Shown in pieces: positions 27,605-36,531 of a stretch of 64,000 nt of DNA. The stretch lies in NCBI RefSeq assembly GCF_944388875.1, contig NZ_CALXKQ010000007.1, positions 39,849 to 103,848 on the forward strand, written 5' to 3'. Origin of the DNA: an uncultured Brachyspira sp. (GTDB taxonomy: Bacteria > Spirochaetota > Brachyspiria > Brachyspirales > Brachyspiraceae). A program made the translations under genes and the position numbers. The stretch's first letter is position 1, and every line of letters starts with the position of its first letter. Under the pieces are notes generated by a model. It was not told the DNA's origin, ran no database searches, and saw only the letters and a program-made list of their open reading frames with translations.

Positions 27605-29534
27605 AGAGAGGCTTTTATTTTTATTAGAGATTTCTCTAGGACTTATAGTATTAATATTACTATACTCTTTGCACAAAACTATACATGGTGTTATAGAGTA
27701 TATTATATTTTTTATACCGTATTTGATTTTGGGAAGGGAAGTATTTAAAAATGCCGCTTTAGATTTTATAAAAGGCAAGTTTATGCGTGAAAGTTTTCTT
27801 ATGAGCATAGCAACTGTTGGAGCTATTATACTGCATGAACTTCCTGAGGCTTTAGCTGTACTTATATTTTATAGGATAGGTGAGTATTTTGAAGATATGG
27901 CTGTTGATAAATCTAAACGTACTATAGCAGCATTAATGGCAATAAGACCTGATTCTGCAAACATCATAAGAGAAAACGGCAATGTTGAAAAAGTTGATAT
28001 ATCTGAGGTTCATATTGATGACAATATAATAATTAATCCTTTTGAGAAAATACCTCTGGACTCTGTTATATATGAAGGTGAGAGCTGGATTGATACTAAG
28101 GCTTTAACAGGTGAAAGCATGCCTAGAAGTGTTAAAGTTAATGATGAAGTTTTAGCAGGTACTATTAATGGTGAGAATACTATAAAGGCTAAGGTTGTGA
28201 GGGCTTATGCTGAATCATCAATAGCAAAAATATTAAAACTTGTTCAGGATTCACAAAACAGAAAGGCGAATATAGAACAATTTATAAGCAGATTTGCAGG
28301 AATTTATACGCCTATAGTAGTATTCGGTGCTATCTTTCTTACTGTTATACCTACATTAATATATGGGAAGGATGTATTTAGTAACTGGTTTCAGCGTTCT
28401 TTAACATTATTAGTAGTATCTTGTCCTTGTGCATTTATGGTTGGAATACCTTTAACATATTTTGCTTCTATAGGCAGAGCTTCTAAAATAGGAGTAATGG
28501 TTAAAGGAGGGGTATTTTTAGATTCGCTTGCCAAGACTCAGAAAGTTATTTTTGATAAAACTGGAACTCTCACAAAGGGTGAATTTTCGATAATAGATAT
28601 ACATAATATGGGTATATATGATAATGAAACTTTAGTTAAATATTCTGCATTAGCTGAAAGCGGCTCTTCTCATCCTATAGCTTTGTCTATAGTTGAGCAT
28701 TATAAGAAAAATTATAACGGTATTATAAATGACAGTTTAATTACTAGTCATAAAGATGTAGGAGGAAAGGGTGCTGTTTCTGTGGTTGATAATAAGAACG
28801 TGCTTATAGGAGGATTAGATTTATTAAGAGAAAACAATATAGGCATACCTAGTATAAGTAATAATATTAATGTTCATATTGCTGTAAATAATGAATATGC
28901 AGGAGGTTTTTTCATTGATGACAGCGTAAAAGATGATACAAAAGAAGCTATTTCTCTTCTTAATTCTATGAATATAAAAACTGCATTGATAAGCGGAGAT
29001 AATGTTAACAGGGTGGAAGCATTTGCTCATGAGATGGGTATACAATCATTTAAGGGAGGATGTTTGCCTGAGGATAAGGTTAGTGTATTGGAAGATATGA
29101 TGAAGGATTCAAAGTCTTCAATATTTGTAGGCGATGGTATTAATGATGCTCCTTCTCTTGCACGTGCTGATGTTGGTATTGCTATGGGAGGGCTTGGTTC
29201 TGATGCGGCTATAGAGAATGCAGATGTTGTTATAATGGATGATAAGCCTTCTAAAGTTGCTGCTGTAATTAAGCTTGCTAAAAAAAATCATACCGTTGTA
29301 TTGCAGAATATATTTTTAGCATTGGTAATAAAATTCGGAGCTATTATTTTAGGGGCTTTGGGACTTGCTAGTATGTGGCTTGCTATATTTGCTGATACAG
29401 GAGTTACTGTTATAGTTGTTCTTAATGCTTTAAGACTTCTTTATCCTTTAGGAGAAAAAGACAATAATACTGATGCAGATACAAAAGTCTGCGATATAAA
29501 AGTTACAGACTGCGATTGCGGGTGCGGGCATTAA
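27585..29534 (+). CDS. P1B-type heavy-metal (Zn/Cd/Pb) exporting ATPase
   Basis: Pumps divalent metal out of the cytoplasm. It has the membrane metal site CPC in VVSCPCAFMVG, phosphorylation motif DKTGTLTKG, SSHPIALSI, TGES and GDGINDAPSLA. The last membrane pair has Lys (VIKFG) and Asp (FADTGVTV), the P1B-2 combination seen in ZntA/CadA. There is no N-terminal HMA domain; instead the C-terminus ends DCDCGCGH, a cysteine/histidine metal-binding tail. The start is ATG 27585 or 27591, just inside the ArsR gene end and preceded by GGGGG, so translation is coupled. The longer frame from 27522 lies inside the ArsR gene and is unlikely. Confidence 0.92.
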   Translation: MNMLKNKERLLFLLEISLGLIVLILLYSLHKTIHGVIEYIIFFIPYLILGREVFKNAALDFIKGKFMRESFLMSIATVGAIILHELPEALAVLIFYRIGEYFEDMAVDKSKRTIAALMAIRPDSANIIRENGNVEKVDISEVHIDDNIIINPFEKIPLDSVIYEGESWIDTKALTGESMPRSVKVNDEVLAGTINGENTIKAKVVRAYAESSIAKILKLVQDSQNRKANIEQFISRFAGIYTPIVVFGAIFLTVIPTLIYGKDVFSNWFQRSLTLLVVSCPCAFMVGIPLTYFASIGRASKIGVMVKGGVFLDSLAKTQKVIFDKTGTLTKGEFSIIDIHNMGIYDNETLVKYSALAESGSSHPIALSIVEHYKKNYNGIINDSLITSHKDVGGKGAVSVVDNKNVLIGGLDLLRENNIGIPSISNNINVHIAVNNEYAGGFFIDDSVKDDTKEAISLLNSMNIKTALISGDNVNRVEAFAHEMGIQSFKGGCLPEDKVSVLEDMMKDSKSSIFVGDGINDAPSLARADVGIAMGGLGSDAAIENADVVIMDDKPSKVAAVIKLAKKNHTVVLQNIFLALVIKFGAIILGALGLASMWLAIFADTGVTVIVVLNALRLLYPLGEKDNNTDADTKVCDIKVTDCDCGCGH

Positions 29535-29566
29535 TTTATTTTATATAATTATTATTGTATATTATA

Positions 29567-29592
29567 ATAGAGATGCATATATGCATCTCTAT
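29567..29592 (+). terminator. Terminator after the metal ATPase gene
   Basis: A perfect 26-base palindrome centred at 29579/29580 (core AGATGCAT/ATGCATCT) followed by TTTTATTT. It ends the ArsR-ATPase operon. Confidence 0.85.
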
Positions 29593-29842
29593 TTTTATTT
29601 GACTTTAATTATAAAGTATATTAATAAACTTGTTTTTAAATTAAATAATTTTAATAGTTAATCTTATAAAGTACTTTTTAAAACTAATATAAAATAATTC
29701 TTTCTTACTTATATATGAATTAAAAAATTAATCATAAAACTATTTTAAATACTAATATAATTTTTCTAAAAATGTAATTGACAGATAAAAAATTATATAT
29801 AAAATTTATCACAATTAAAATAAATTATATCGGAGATTAAAA
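29593..29842. other. Intergenic region before the MFS gene
   Basis: About 250 bases of A/T-rich DNA with no coding frame. A TTGACA at 29778-29783 and an A/T-rich TATAAA-like box about 14 bases on may be the MFS promoter, but the spacing is short. Confidence 0.4.
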
Positions 29843-30997
29843 ATGCCTTTTGCTATATTTATGCTGACATTTTCAACATTTTGTATAGGCACAAGCGAAT
29901 ATGTTATAATGGGATTATTATCAGAAATTGCTGAAGACTTAAGTGTAACTATACCTCAGGCTGGTGCTTTAGTATCAATGTACGCTATGGGAGTTGTAGT
30001 AGGAGCTCCTATACTTGCTATACTTACAATGAAACTTTCTAGAAAAAAAACTTTGCTTTCACTTATGATAATGTTTATAATAGGAAATATTTTATGTGCT
30101 GTATCTGTTAATTATAGTTTTTTAATGATTGCAAGAGTTTTGGCGGCATTATGTCATGGTACTTTTTTCGGAATAGCATCAGTAGTAGCTTCTGAAATGG
30201 CTGGTGAAAATAAAAGATCTCAGGCTATTGCTATAGTATTTATGGGAGTAAGTCTTGCAAATATATTGGGCGTTCCAATAGGCACTTATATAGGAGAAAA
30301 ATTTGGATGGAGAGCTACATTCTGGCTTGTAAGCAGTTTAGGAGTTTTAGCAATATTAGCATTAATAAAATCTATTCCATCAAATCTTACAATGCCTAGC
30401 GGAGATGTTATAGGAGAGTTTAAGATTTTAAGACATAGAAGAGTATTTATACCTCTTATATTATCCGTATTAACATCAGCAAGTTTATTCACAATATTCA
30501 CATACATAGACCCTATACTGCAAAATGTTACTATGGTTAATAAAGAAACTGTTGTAAAAGTATTATTTTTTATAGGTGCTGGACTTACAATAGGTACATT
30601 CATAGGCGGAAAACTAGGAGATAAAAGTTTAATAAAATCATTAATATCAATGATGATTATTATGATAATAATACAGATTATAATGCTTTATGTTAATACA
30701 AAATTAATACCAATGGTATCAGATTTAATAGTATGGAGTATAGCAGGATTTGCAATATGTCCAATGCTTCAATCTCTAGTTGTTGAACAGGCAAAGGGTG
30801 CCCCTAATCTTGCATCTACATTTAATCAGAGTTCTTTTAATTTAGGAAATGCAATAGGAGCTAAATACGGCGGCATATTGCTTTCATTTGGAGTACAATA
30901 TAAAGATTTATCAATATATGCTGCAATAGTAATGATTATAGCCATATCTCTTACTTTATATTTCAGGCATTATATAAAACATAGACCTATTATTTAA
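29843..30997 (+). CDS. MFS exporter, AraJ/YdhP-like (DHA1)
   Basis: A 384-residue major facilitator with 12 predicted membrane helices. The N-terminus FAIFMLTFSTFCIGTSEYVIMGLLSEIAEDLSV is characteristic of the AraJ/YdhP/PbuE group of DHA1 exporters, and the loop 2-3 region KLSRKKTLL matches the family's basic motif. Homologues export arabinose, purines or drugs; the substrate here is not determinable. CGGAG before the ATG is a good ribosome site. It lies alone between the metal operon and dsbD. Confidence 0.82.
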   Translation: MPFAIFMLTFSTFCIGTSEYVIMGLLSEIAEDLSVTIPQAGALVSMYAMGVVVGAPILAILTMKLSRKKTLLSLMIMFIIGNILCAVSVNYSFLMIARVLAALCHGTFFGIASVVASEMAGENKRSQAIAIVFMGVSLANILGVPIGTYIGEKFGWRATFWLVSSLGVLAILALIKSIPSNLTMPSGDVIGEFKILRHRRVFIPLILSVLTSASLFTIFTYIDPILQNVTMVNKETVVKVLFFIGAGLTIGTFIGGKLGDKSLIKSLISMMIIMIIIQIIMLYVNTKLIPMVSDLIVWSIAGFAICPMLQSLVVEQAKGAPNLASTFNQSSFNLGNAIGAKYGGILLSFGVQYKDLSIYAAIVMIIAISLTLYFRHYIKHRPII

Positions 30998-31084
30998 CAT
31001 ATTCTATTAATTAATGTTTTATAATACGAACAATTGTTGCTATGCTAAATATGATAAAATAAAAACAATGGAGTCAAAATAATA

Positions 31085-32812
31085 ATGAAAAACATAAAAT
31101 ACATATTTTCAATATTTATAATAATTATAAATATTTCTTATCCCCAATTTAATAATAATTTGTTAAATGTAGGTAATATTAAAGAAGCAAAAATAACTTT
31201 CAGTATATCAACAAATAATAACATGTTAATAGTAAATGCTGATATACCAGAAGGATATTATGCTTATCTAAAATCAGATATAGCAAATAAAATTTTATTC
31301 TTTGCTGATAATAAAGAAATAAATACAAAATATCCTGAAGGTGAAAAATATCATAATGATATTATTATAAAGGGCAAGCAGGAGTTTATACTAAATGATA
31401 TAGATATAAATAATATAAGTTTTATAAAATCAACTTATCAATTATGCTCAGCAAAAGATAATGTATGCTTACAGCCTAAAAGTGAAATACTTTATGGAGA
31501 AGAAATTAATATTCCTAACAATTCAAACACTATAGCAGATAAAAAAACAGAAAATGCAAGCTCTATAGAAAATTATATAAAAGGAAGTAATAATATATTT
31601 ATAACATTAATTTTAATATTTGCAGCAGGACTTGCATCTGTGCTTTTACCTTGTACTTATCCATTACTATCAATAACAGTGTCTATTTTAGGAACAACAA
31701 CGGATGAAAAAAACAATAAAAAATCAAGTGTATTAGCTTCGCTCTTATTTGCATTTGGAGTAATCACAACATATACTCTTTTAGGTGCTGTAGTTTCTGT
31801 GGCTGGATTTGCTTTTCATAAAACTATTCTATTTGGAAGCATTGGATATAATCCTATTATTTTAACTATTTTAGTATTGCTATTTTTATACTTTACTTTT
31901 TCAATGGCAGGTTTTTATGAGATTAAAGCTCCTTCATTTTTACAGTCAGCAAAAACGAATGCATACAGCAAAAAAAATCAGTCAGTGTTTCATAAATATA
32001 TAATGGGGCTTCTTGCAGGAATAGTTGCCACTCCTTGTGCTGCTCCTATAATAGCGGTTATATTGGAAATAGGTTTTCTTAATCCTGTGTTCGCCACTCT
32101 ATACATGGCTGTTTATGCTTTGGGTTTCGCTTCTGTATTATTCATTCTTGGTACATTCGCTTCAATACTTACAAAAATGCCTAAGGCTGGAACTTGGATG
32201 GTATATGTTAAATATATTTTCACTTTCCTAATGATGATAATAAGTTTCTATTATGCTAATATACTTTTCAGTGTAATTGGATTTAATAAAATAAGTTATA
32301 TACTTGCTTCAGCTGCGATATTAGTATTTGCAGTATTAGTTTACATAATTAAAAATAAATCTGCTATGTTAAGTGCATTAGAAATAAAAATATTCGTTTC
32401 TGTAGTAATTATATCAATAGCATTAGGCTGTACTTACGGATTCATAAAACAAAAGAATGAAGTTTCAAATCATATAACATACAATGAAGCATTAGAACTT
32501 TCAAAACAAAACAACAAACCAATACTAATAGATTTCTCTGCTGTTTGGTGTGCGAATTGTTATGAGCTTAAAGAGAAAGTATTCGTAAATGAAGAACTAA
32601 AAAAATTCATAGATGATAATTTGATTTTCACTGAAGTTGATGTTGATAAATACAAAAATATTTCTGATGAGTATAATGTTAAATGGCTTCCTTGGATAAT
32701 AGTAATTGACAGCAACAAAAACATATTATACACAAAGAATTCATTTTCAAGTTTCGATGACAAAATGGCTTTGAGTATAAAAGAAGAGTTAGAGAAAGTA
32801 ATTAATAAATAA
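31085..32812 (+). CDS. dsbD: Thiol:disulfide interchange protein DsbD
   Basis: Carries reducing power across the inner membrane to periplasmic thiol proteins. A signal peptide (residues about 5-22) precedes the DsbD-alpha-type domain with the cysteine pair in STYQLCSAKDNVCLQP. A membrane block of eight helices (about 170-460) carries the conserved cysteines in VLLPCTYPLLS and VATPCAAPII. A C-terminal thioredoxin domain has the active site AVWCANCYELK at about 496-506. 575 residues, the normal size. It stands alone, 88 bases past the MFS gene. Confidence 0.92.
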   Translation: MKNIKYIFSIFIIIINISYPQFNNNLLNVGNIKEAKITFSISTNNNMLIVNADIPEGYYAYLKSDIANKILFFADNKEINTKYPEGEKYHNDIIIKGKQEFILNDIDINNISFIKSTYQLCSAKDNVCLQPKSEILYGEEINIPNNSNTIADKKTENASSIENYIKGSNNIFITLILIFAAGLASVLLPCTYPLLSITVSILGTTTDEKNNKKSSVLASLLFAFGVITTYTLLGAVVSVAGFAFHKTILFGSIGYNPIILTILVLLFLYFTFSMAGFYEIKAPSFLQSAKTNAYSKKNQSVFHKYIMGLLAGIVATPCAAPIIAVILEIGFLNPVFATLYMAVYALGFASVLFILGTFASILTKMPKAGTWMVYVKYIFTFLMMIISFYYANILFSVIGFNKISYILASAAILVFAVLVYIIKNKSAMLSALEIKIFVSVVIISIALGCTYGFIKQKNEVSNHITYNEALELSKQNNKPILIDFSAVWCANCYELKEKVFVNEELKKFIDDNLIFTEVDVDKYKNISDEYNVKWLPWIIVIDSNKNILYTKNSFSSFDDKMALSIKEELEKVINK

Positions 32813-33136
32813 ATTTTATATAATGATTATATTTATGTAAAACTAAATGATATAGAAAATTTATTAGTTTGATATGTGTACTAAAAATTTTTAAGTTTTT
32901 CAAATGATACACTTTATATATAATTATCAACTTTTTTGCCGCACAAAAAAGTTGCAAAAAACGCACATACTACAGCTTAATATTTTAAGAATATGTATTA
33001 AATATGGTGTAATACCATAGTTTTAGGTTAAAAATGCAGGATTTCACGAAGCGTGTCCGAGCAAAGCGAGGACATAAGGTTCTTTTTTTGACTAAACAAA
33101 AAAGTACCAAAAACGGTTTGCCTTCTTTCCAAAGAC
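32813..33136. other. Intergenic region with dispersed repeat, left side of the defence module
   Basis: Contains an intergenic repeat from about 32923 (TATCAACTTTTTTGCCGC) to about 33045 (AAAATGCAG), related to the sequence at 40092-40213 on the other side of the methyltransferase/helicase pair. Beyond it, 33040-33120 has a less A/T-rich patch (CACGAAGCGTGTCCGAGC, GCAAAGCGAGGAC). No gene seen. Confidence 0.6.
32923..33045 (+). repeat. Imperfect dispersed repeat, left copy
   Basis: Shares TATCAACTTTTTTGCCGC, then AAAGTT-CAAAAA, TATTAAATAT and AAAATGCAG in the same order with 40092-40213, in the same orientation. The right copy has an extra block after GCCGC. Confidence 0.6.
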
Positions 33137-33181
33137 CTACCCCTCAATAACCATAATCTCATCCTCACTCAACCCATAAAA
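33137..33181 (-). pseudogene. Remnant 3' end of an older methyltransferase allele
   Basis: Immediately after the stop of the methyltransferase gene the minus strand reads FYGLSEDEIMVIEG and a stop (33137-33139). This parallels the end of the intact gene, LYNITEDEIKIIEGNF. The DNA of the remnant uses GAG, GGG and ATG-rich codons, unlike the A-ending codons of the intact 3' end. It looks like the tail of a former version of the gene left behind when the C-terminal part was exchanged. Confidence 0.7.
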
Positions 33182-33182
33182 C

Positions 33183-36100
33183 CTAAAAATTACCTTCAAT
33201 AATTTTAATTTCATCTTCAGTAATATTGTATAATTTATATATTATTTTATCTATATCATTCTGTATTAATTTTATATCAGCAGTTTCATCATTTTCCTTT
33301 AATTCTATACATTTATGAACTAATTTATTAATTTGATTTATTATTTTATCATCTGCTTTTATTATAGGTAATTTTTTTATATCATCAATTAATAATTTAG
33401 GAAAAAGTCCCTTTGAAGCTTTAGGAGATGAATTAAAATGATAAAATGTCATTAACTTAGAATTCAACAAACCCAACAAAAATAATAAATGTTTAGGATT
33501 TTCAGAATTTTCAACTATAACTATTATGCTAGGATCATGATACATTTCTTCATCAGAATATGCAGCATATATAGATGGATTTGTAACTTCTCTTATTAAT
33601 ACTCTTTTTGAATTAAAGAAAAAAGGTTTTCTAGGATTAGCAACTTCATCACAATAATTAAAATATTCTTTTTCATTCCATTTAACTGAATATGGAGTTA
33701 TATCTTCTCCATATAGCCATTTTTTATAATTTTTATTAATTCGTTTATTTGAATGAAATTTCCTACTTTTTATTGTTTCTTCAGATTGACCTCTATATTT
33801 ATCATATGCTATAACACCTTGAGAAATCAAACCTTTATAGTAATTTTCCAATGGCACAGTATTTTTATTAGTTACTATCTTTTTTACTATAGACAAATTT
33901 TCTTTTGATTTTAAAAATATCAAACTCCAATTTCTAATAAATGTATTTAAAATATTATTATCAATATATTCTTGTTTTTTATTTAGTAACTCTTTTAAAC
34001 TATTAATATTTTGACAAGGTATATATTTTATTCTATCTTCATTTCTATTTGAAAGTGTTATTATAATATTCCTTACCTTAGCATATTTAAATATATGATA
34101 TTGAGAAAGATCAACCATATATACTAAATTTTTATTTTCTAGTAATTTCATTCTAAAATTTTCTGCAAAAACATTAAACATAATTGAATTAGGTATTATA
34201 TATGATATATAACCATCATTAGATATTAATTTTTTACCCAATAAAAGAAACCAATATTGAATTTGTAAATCAGGAACACTTCCATATATTTCTTTATATG
34301 TTTTTTCTGTATTTTTTGGTAATTTAAGTCCATAAGGTGGGTTTCCTATAACTATATCAAATTTCCTATCCAAACCGAATTGCAATTCATAATCAAAATA
34401 TAATGCAGGTTTATTTTTAAATGGATGCCAAGAACATATTATATTTTTTGTTTCCCTTTCCAAATTTTCATCTCTTTCTATCTGTTCAAAAAATGCTTCA
34501 ACATCATTCTCTGCAACTTTTTTATCATTTTTATCATGTATATTAAAATAATTTTTCACAGATTTTCTTAAATTTTTTATATGCCCTTCAATAAACATTT
34601 TTTCTGTAGGATTTAATTTTAAAGGAACCAAAGTATTTGCACATATAAATTGAAAATCTAAATTCGGTAATGGATTAATACCTAGATTGTCTTCTTTTTC
34701 ATTTTTTTCTTCATCAATAATCAATGATAAAAAAGCCCTTAATCTGCTTATTTCAATAGCTATAGGCTGTATATCTACACCATATATACTTTTTTGTAAA
34801 ATAAATAATTTGTATATATAATTAAATTCTTTAGTACTATAAAATTTTTCATATTTTGCTTTAACTATTGGGTCAGTTACATCTTTTAATGTTAATTCCT
34901 TATAATACTCATGCTTAGGGTCTAGCTTATCAATCACATTAAAAACCCTCTGAAGTATACCCAAAGGAAAAGCCCCACTGCCGCAGGCTGGGTCTAATAT
35001 GATCATGTCATGTATATTCTTTAAAATAAGCTCCCTTTCTTTATCGCTGTACTCTATGCTCTCTTCAACATCAAAAATCCCGTCAATCTTATCTTTCATA
35101 TCAGGAAGTTTTTTATACAGATAAAGCTTTATAGCCTCTATCACCATATAGTCCACAATCTCGCGTGGTGTATAAAATGAACCTGATTCGTCTTTCGCAC
35201 TCTTTTCGGTTTCTGGGTTTATCTCTGCAAGTAGGTTTTCAAAAATACGTCCTAGCATTTCAGGGTCTATGCTTATCTCAACATCGAAAGGGGCACTCTC
35301 ATCAACAGTAAAATTGTACATATCAAAAAATTCAAATAGTTCCTTTATTATATTATCGTCTATTGTTTTTACTGCCTCATCGTCTTCCTTCTTTGAAAAT
35401 AATCCGCCGTTCAAAAATGGTATGCTCTTCTCATAATTATATATCACTCTGTCCTTTGAAAATTTTCGCTTCTCCATATCCATATTAAGAACATTAAAAA
35501 ATAAATCCTCAAGTACATCGCTGTAATAATTTTCTTTATATTTAAGATTCTCAAAAACAACGCTATTTAATATATCATTCGGTATAAGTTCCTTCTCTCT
35601 CAAAAACCAGCAGAAAAGCACGCGTCCCAAAAATCTTAATGCAAACTCTTTAGCCTTATTCTCATCTTTATCAAAATATTTTATTACATCATTATGTATA
35701 TACTCAAAATATTTTTTAACCCCATTATAAAACTCTTTATTAACGCCTTCCACACTGAATGCATTTTCTATACTGGCAACACTTTTAAAAATATCGCTTG
35801 TAAGTCTGCTCTGCGGAGTATGTACCTTTATACCCTCGCCAAGCAAAAAAGTATATCTCTTAGGATTACTATAATCCTTCTTTATCTCAATAGCATTTCC
35901 TACAAATACACCTATCCTGTCATGCTTCACATAAGAAACCCTATATATTCCCTCTTTATCCTCATACAATATAAAAAATATACCCTTACCGTACTCTCCG
36001 GCACTAAGTATCTTACTGCATAGCCTTGAAATTTTTACTCTGCTTGCAAGCCTAGTATTTGTTATGCGAACTTCATACACGCCGATAGTCTCATCATTAT

Positions 36101-36305
36101 TATCGCATACATTCAAGTCCCCAATCCAAATAACGCTCTTTAAAAAATCCTTATTTTTCTCTAGTATCTCTTCCTCACTGCTTATAGAACCATATTTCTC
36201 TGTAAAATTCTCTCCCAAATGCTCAGCCCATTTATTTTTATCATAAGCCTCATCAAATTTAAAATTATTTACAGTATTATTTTTTGTATTACTATTTTTA
36301 GCCAT
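33183..36305 (-). CDS. Eco57I-type adenine-specific DNA methyltransferase, mosaic
   Basis: A 1040-residue N6-adenine methyltransferase of the Eco57I/type IIG-like kind. SAM motif I is DPACGSGAFPLG at about residues 436-447 and the catalytic motif is NPPYG at about 653-657. FYTPREIVDYMV marks the start of the methylase domain; the N-terminal 380 residues resemble the extra domain of large stand-alone methylases. The C-terminal third, including LISQGVIAYDKYRGQSEE and SSPKASKGLFPKL, is the likely DNA-recognition part. Residues 1-470 use many GAG/AAG/CTT codons, while the remainder is A-ending, with the switch near 34,890-34,905. GGAG precedes the ATG. It is divergent from a PLD-helicase gene. 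Confidence 0.85.
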   Translation of the reverse strand: MAKNSNTKNNTVNNFKFDEAYDKNKWAEHLGENFTEKYGSISSEEEILEKNKDFLKSVIWIGDLNVCDNNDETIGVYEVRITNTRLASRVKISRLCSKILSAGEYGKGIFFILYEDKEGIYRVSYVKHDRIGVFVGNAIEIKKDYSNPKRYTFLLGEGIKVHTPQSRLTSDIFKSVASIENAFSVEGVNKEFYNGVKKYFEYIHNDVIKYFDKDENKAKEFALRFLGRVLFCWFLREKELIPNDILNSVVFENLKYKENYYSDVLEDLFFNVLNMDMEKRKFSKDRVIYNYEKSIPFLNGGLFSKKEDDEAVKTIDDNIIKELFEFFDMYNFTVDESAPFDVEISIDPEMLGRIFENLLAEINPETEKSAKDESGSFYTPREIVDYMVIEAIKLYLYKKLPDMKDKIDGIFDVEESIEYSDKERELILKNIHDMIILDPACGSGAFPLGILQRVFNVIDKLDPKHEYYKELTLKDVTDPIVKAKYEKFYSTKEFNYIYKLFILQKSIYGVDIQPIAIEISRLRAFLSLIIDEEKNEKEDNLGINPLPNLDFQFICANTLVPLKLNPTEKMFIEGHIKNLRKSVKNYFNIHDKNDKKVAENDVEAFFEQIERDENLERETKNIICSWHPFKNKPALYFDYELQFGLDRKFDIVIGNPPYGLKLPKNTEKTYKEIYGSVPDLQIQYWFLLLGKKLISNDGYISYIIPNSIMFNVFAENFRMKLLENKNLVYMVDLSQYHIFKYAKVRNIIITLSNRNEDRIKYIPCQNINSLKELLNKKQEYIDNNILNTFIRNWSLIFLKSKENLSIVKKIVTNKNTVPLENYYKGLISQGVIAYDKYRGQSEETIKSRKFHSNKRINKNYKKWLYGEDITPYSVKWNEKEYFNYCDEVANPRKPFFFNSKRVLIREVTNPSIYAAYSDEEMYHDPSIIVIVENSENPKHLLFLLGLLNSKLMTFYHFNSSPKASKGLFPKLLIDDIKKLPIIKADDKIINQINKLVHKCIELKENDETADIKLIQNDIDKIIYKLYNITEDEIKIIEGNF

Positions 36306-36531
36306 AGAGATACTCCTAAATTTTCATACTATAATCATATATCAAAACTGCATAAAAATAAACAATATTTATTTTACTTTTACACACCTAAACAATTACT
36401 TTTTTATAATATCTATATAATGTAGAAAAGTTGCCAAAATATATTTGTTCAGGTATATACTCAAATATATCGTACTTCATTAAAATACTATTTAATGTTA
36501 TAATCATAAAAAATTATAATTTGGAATATAT

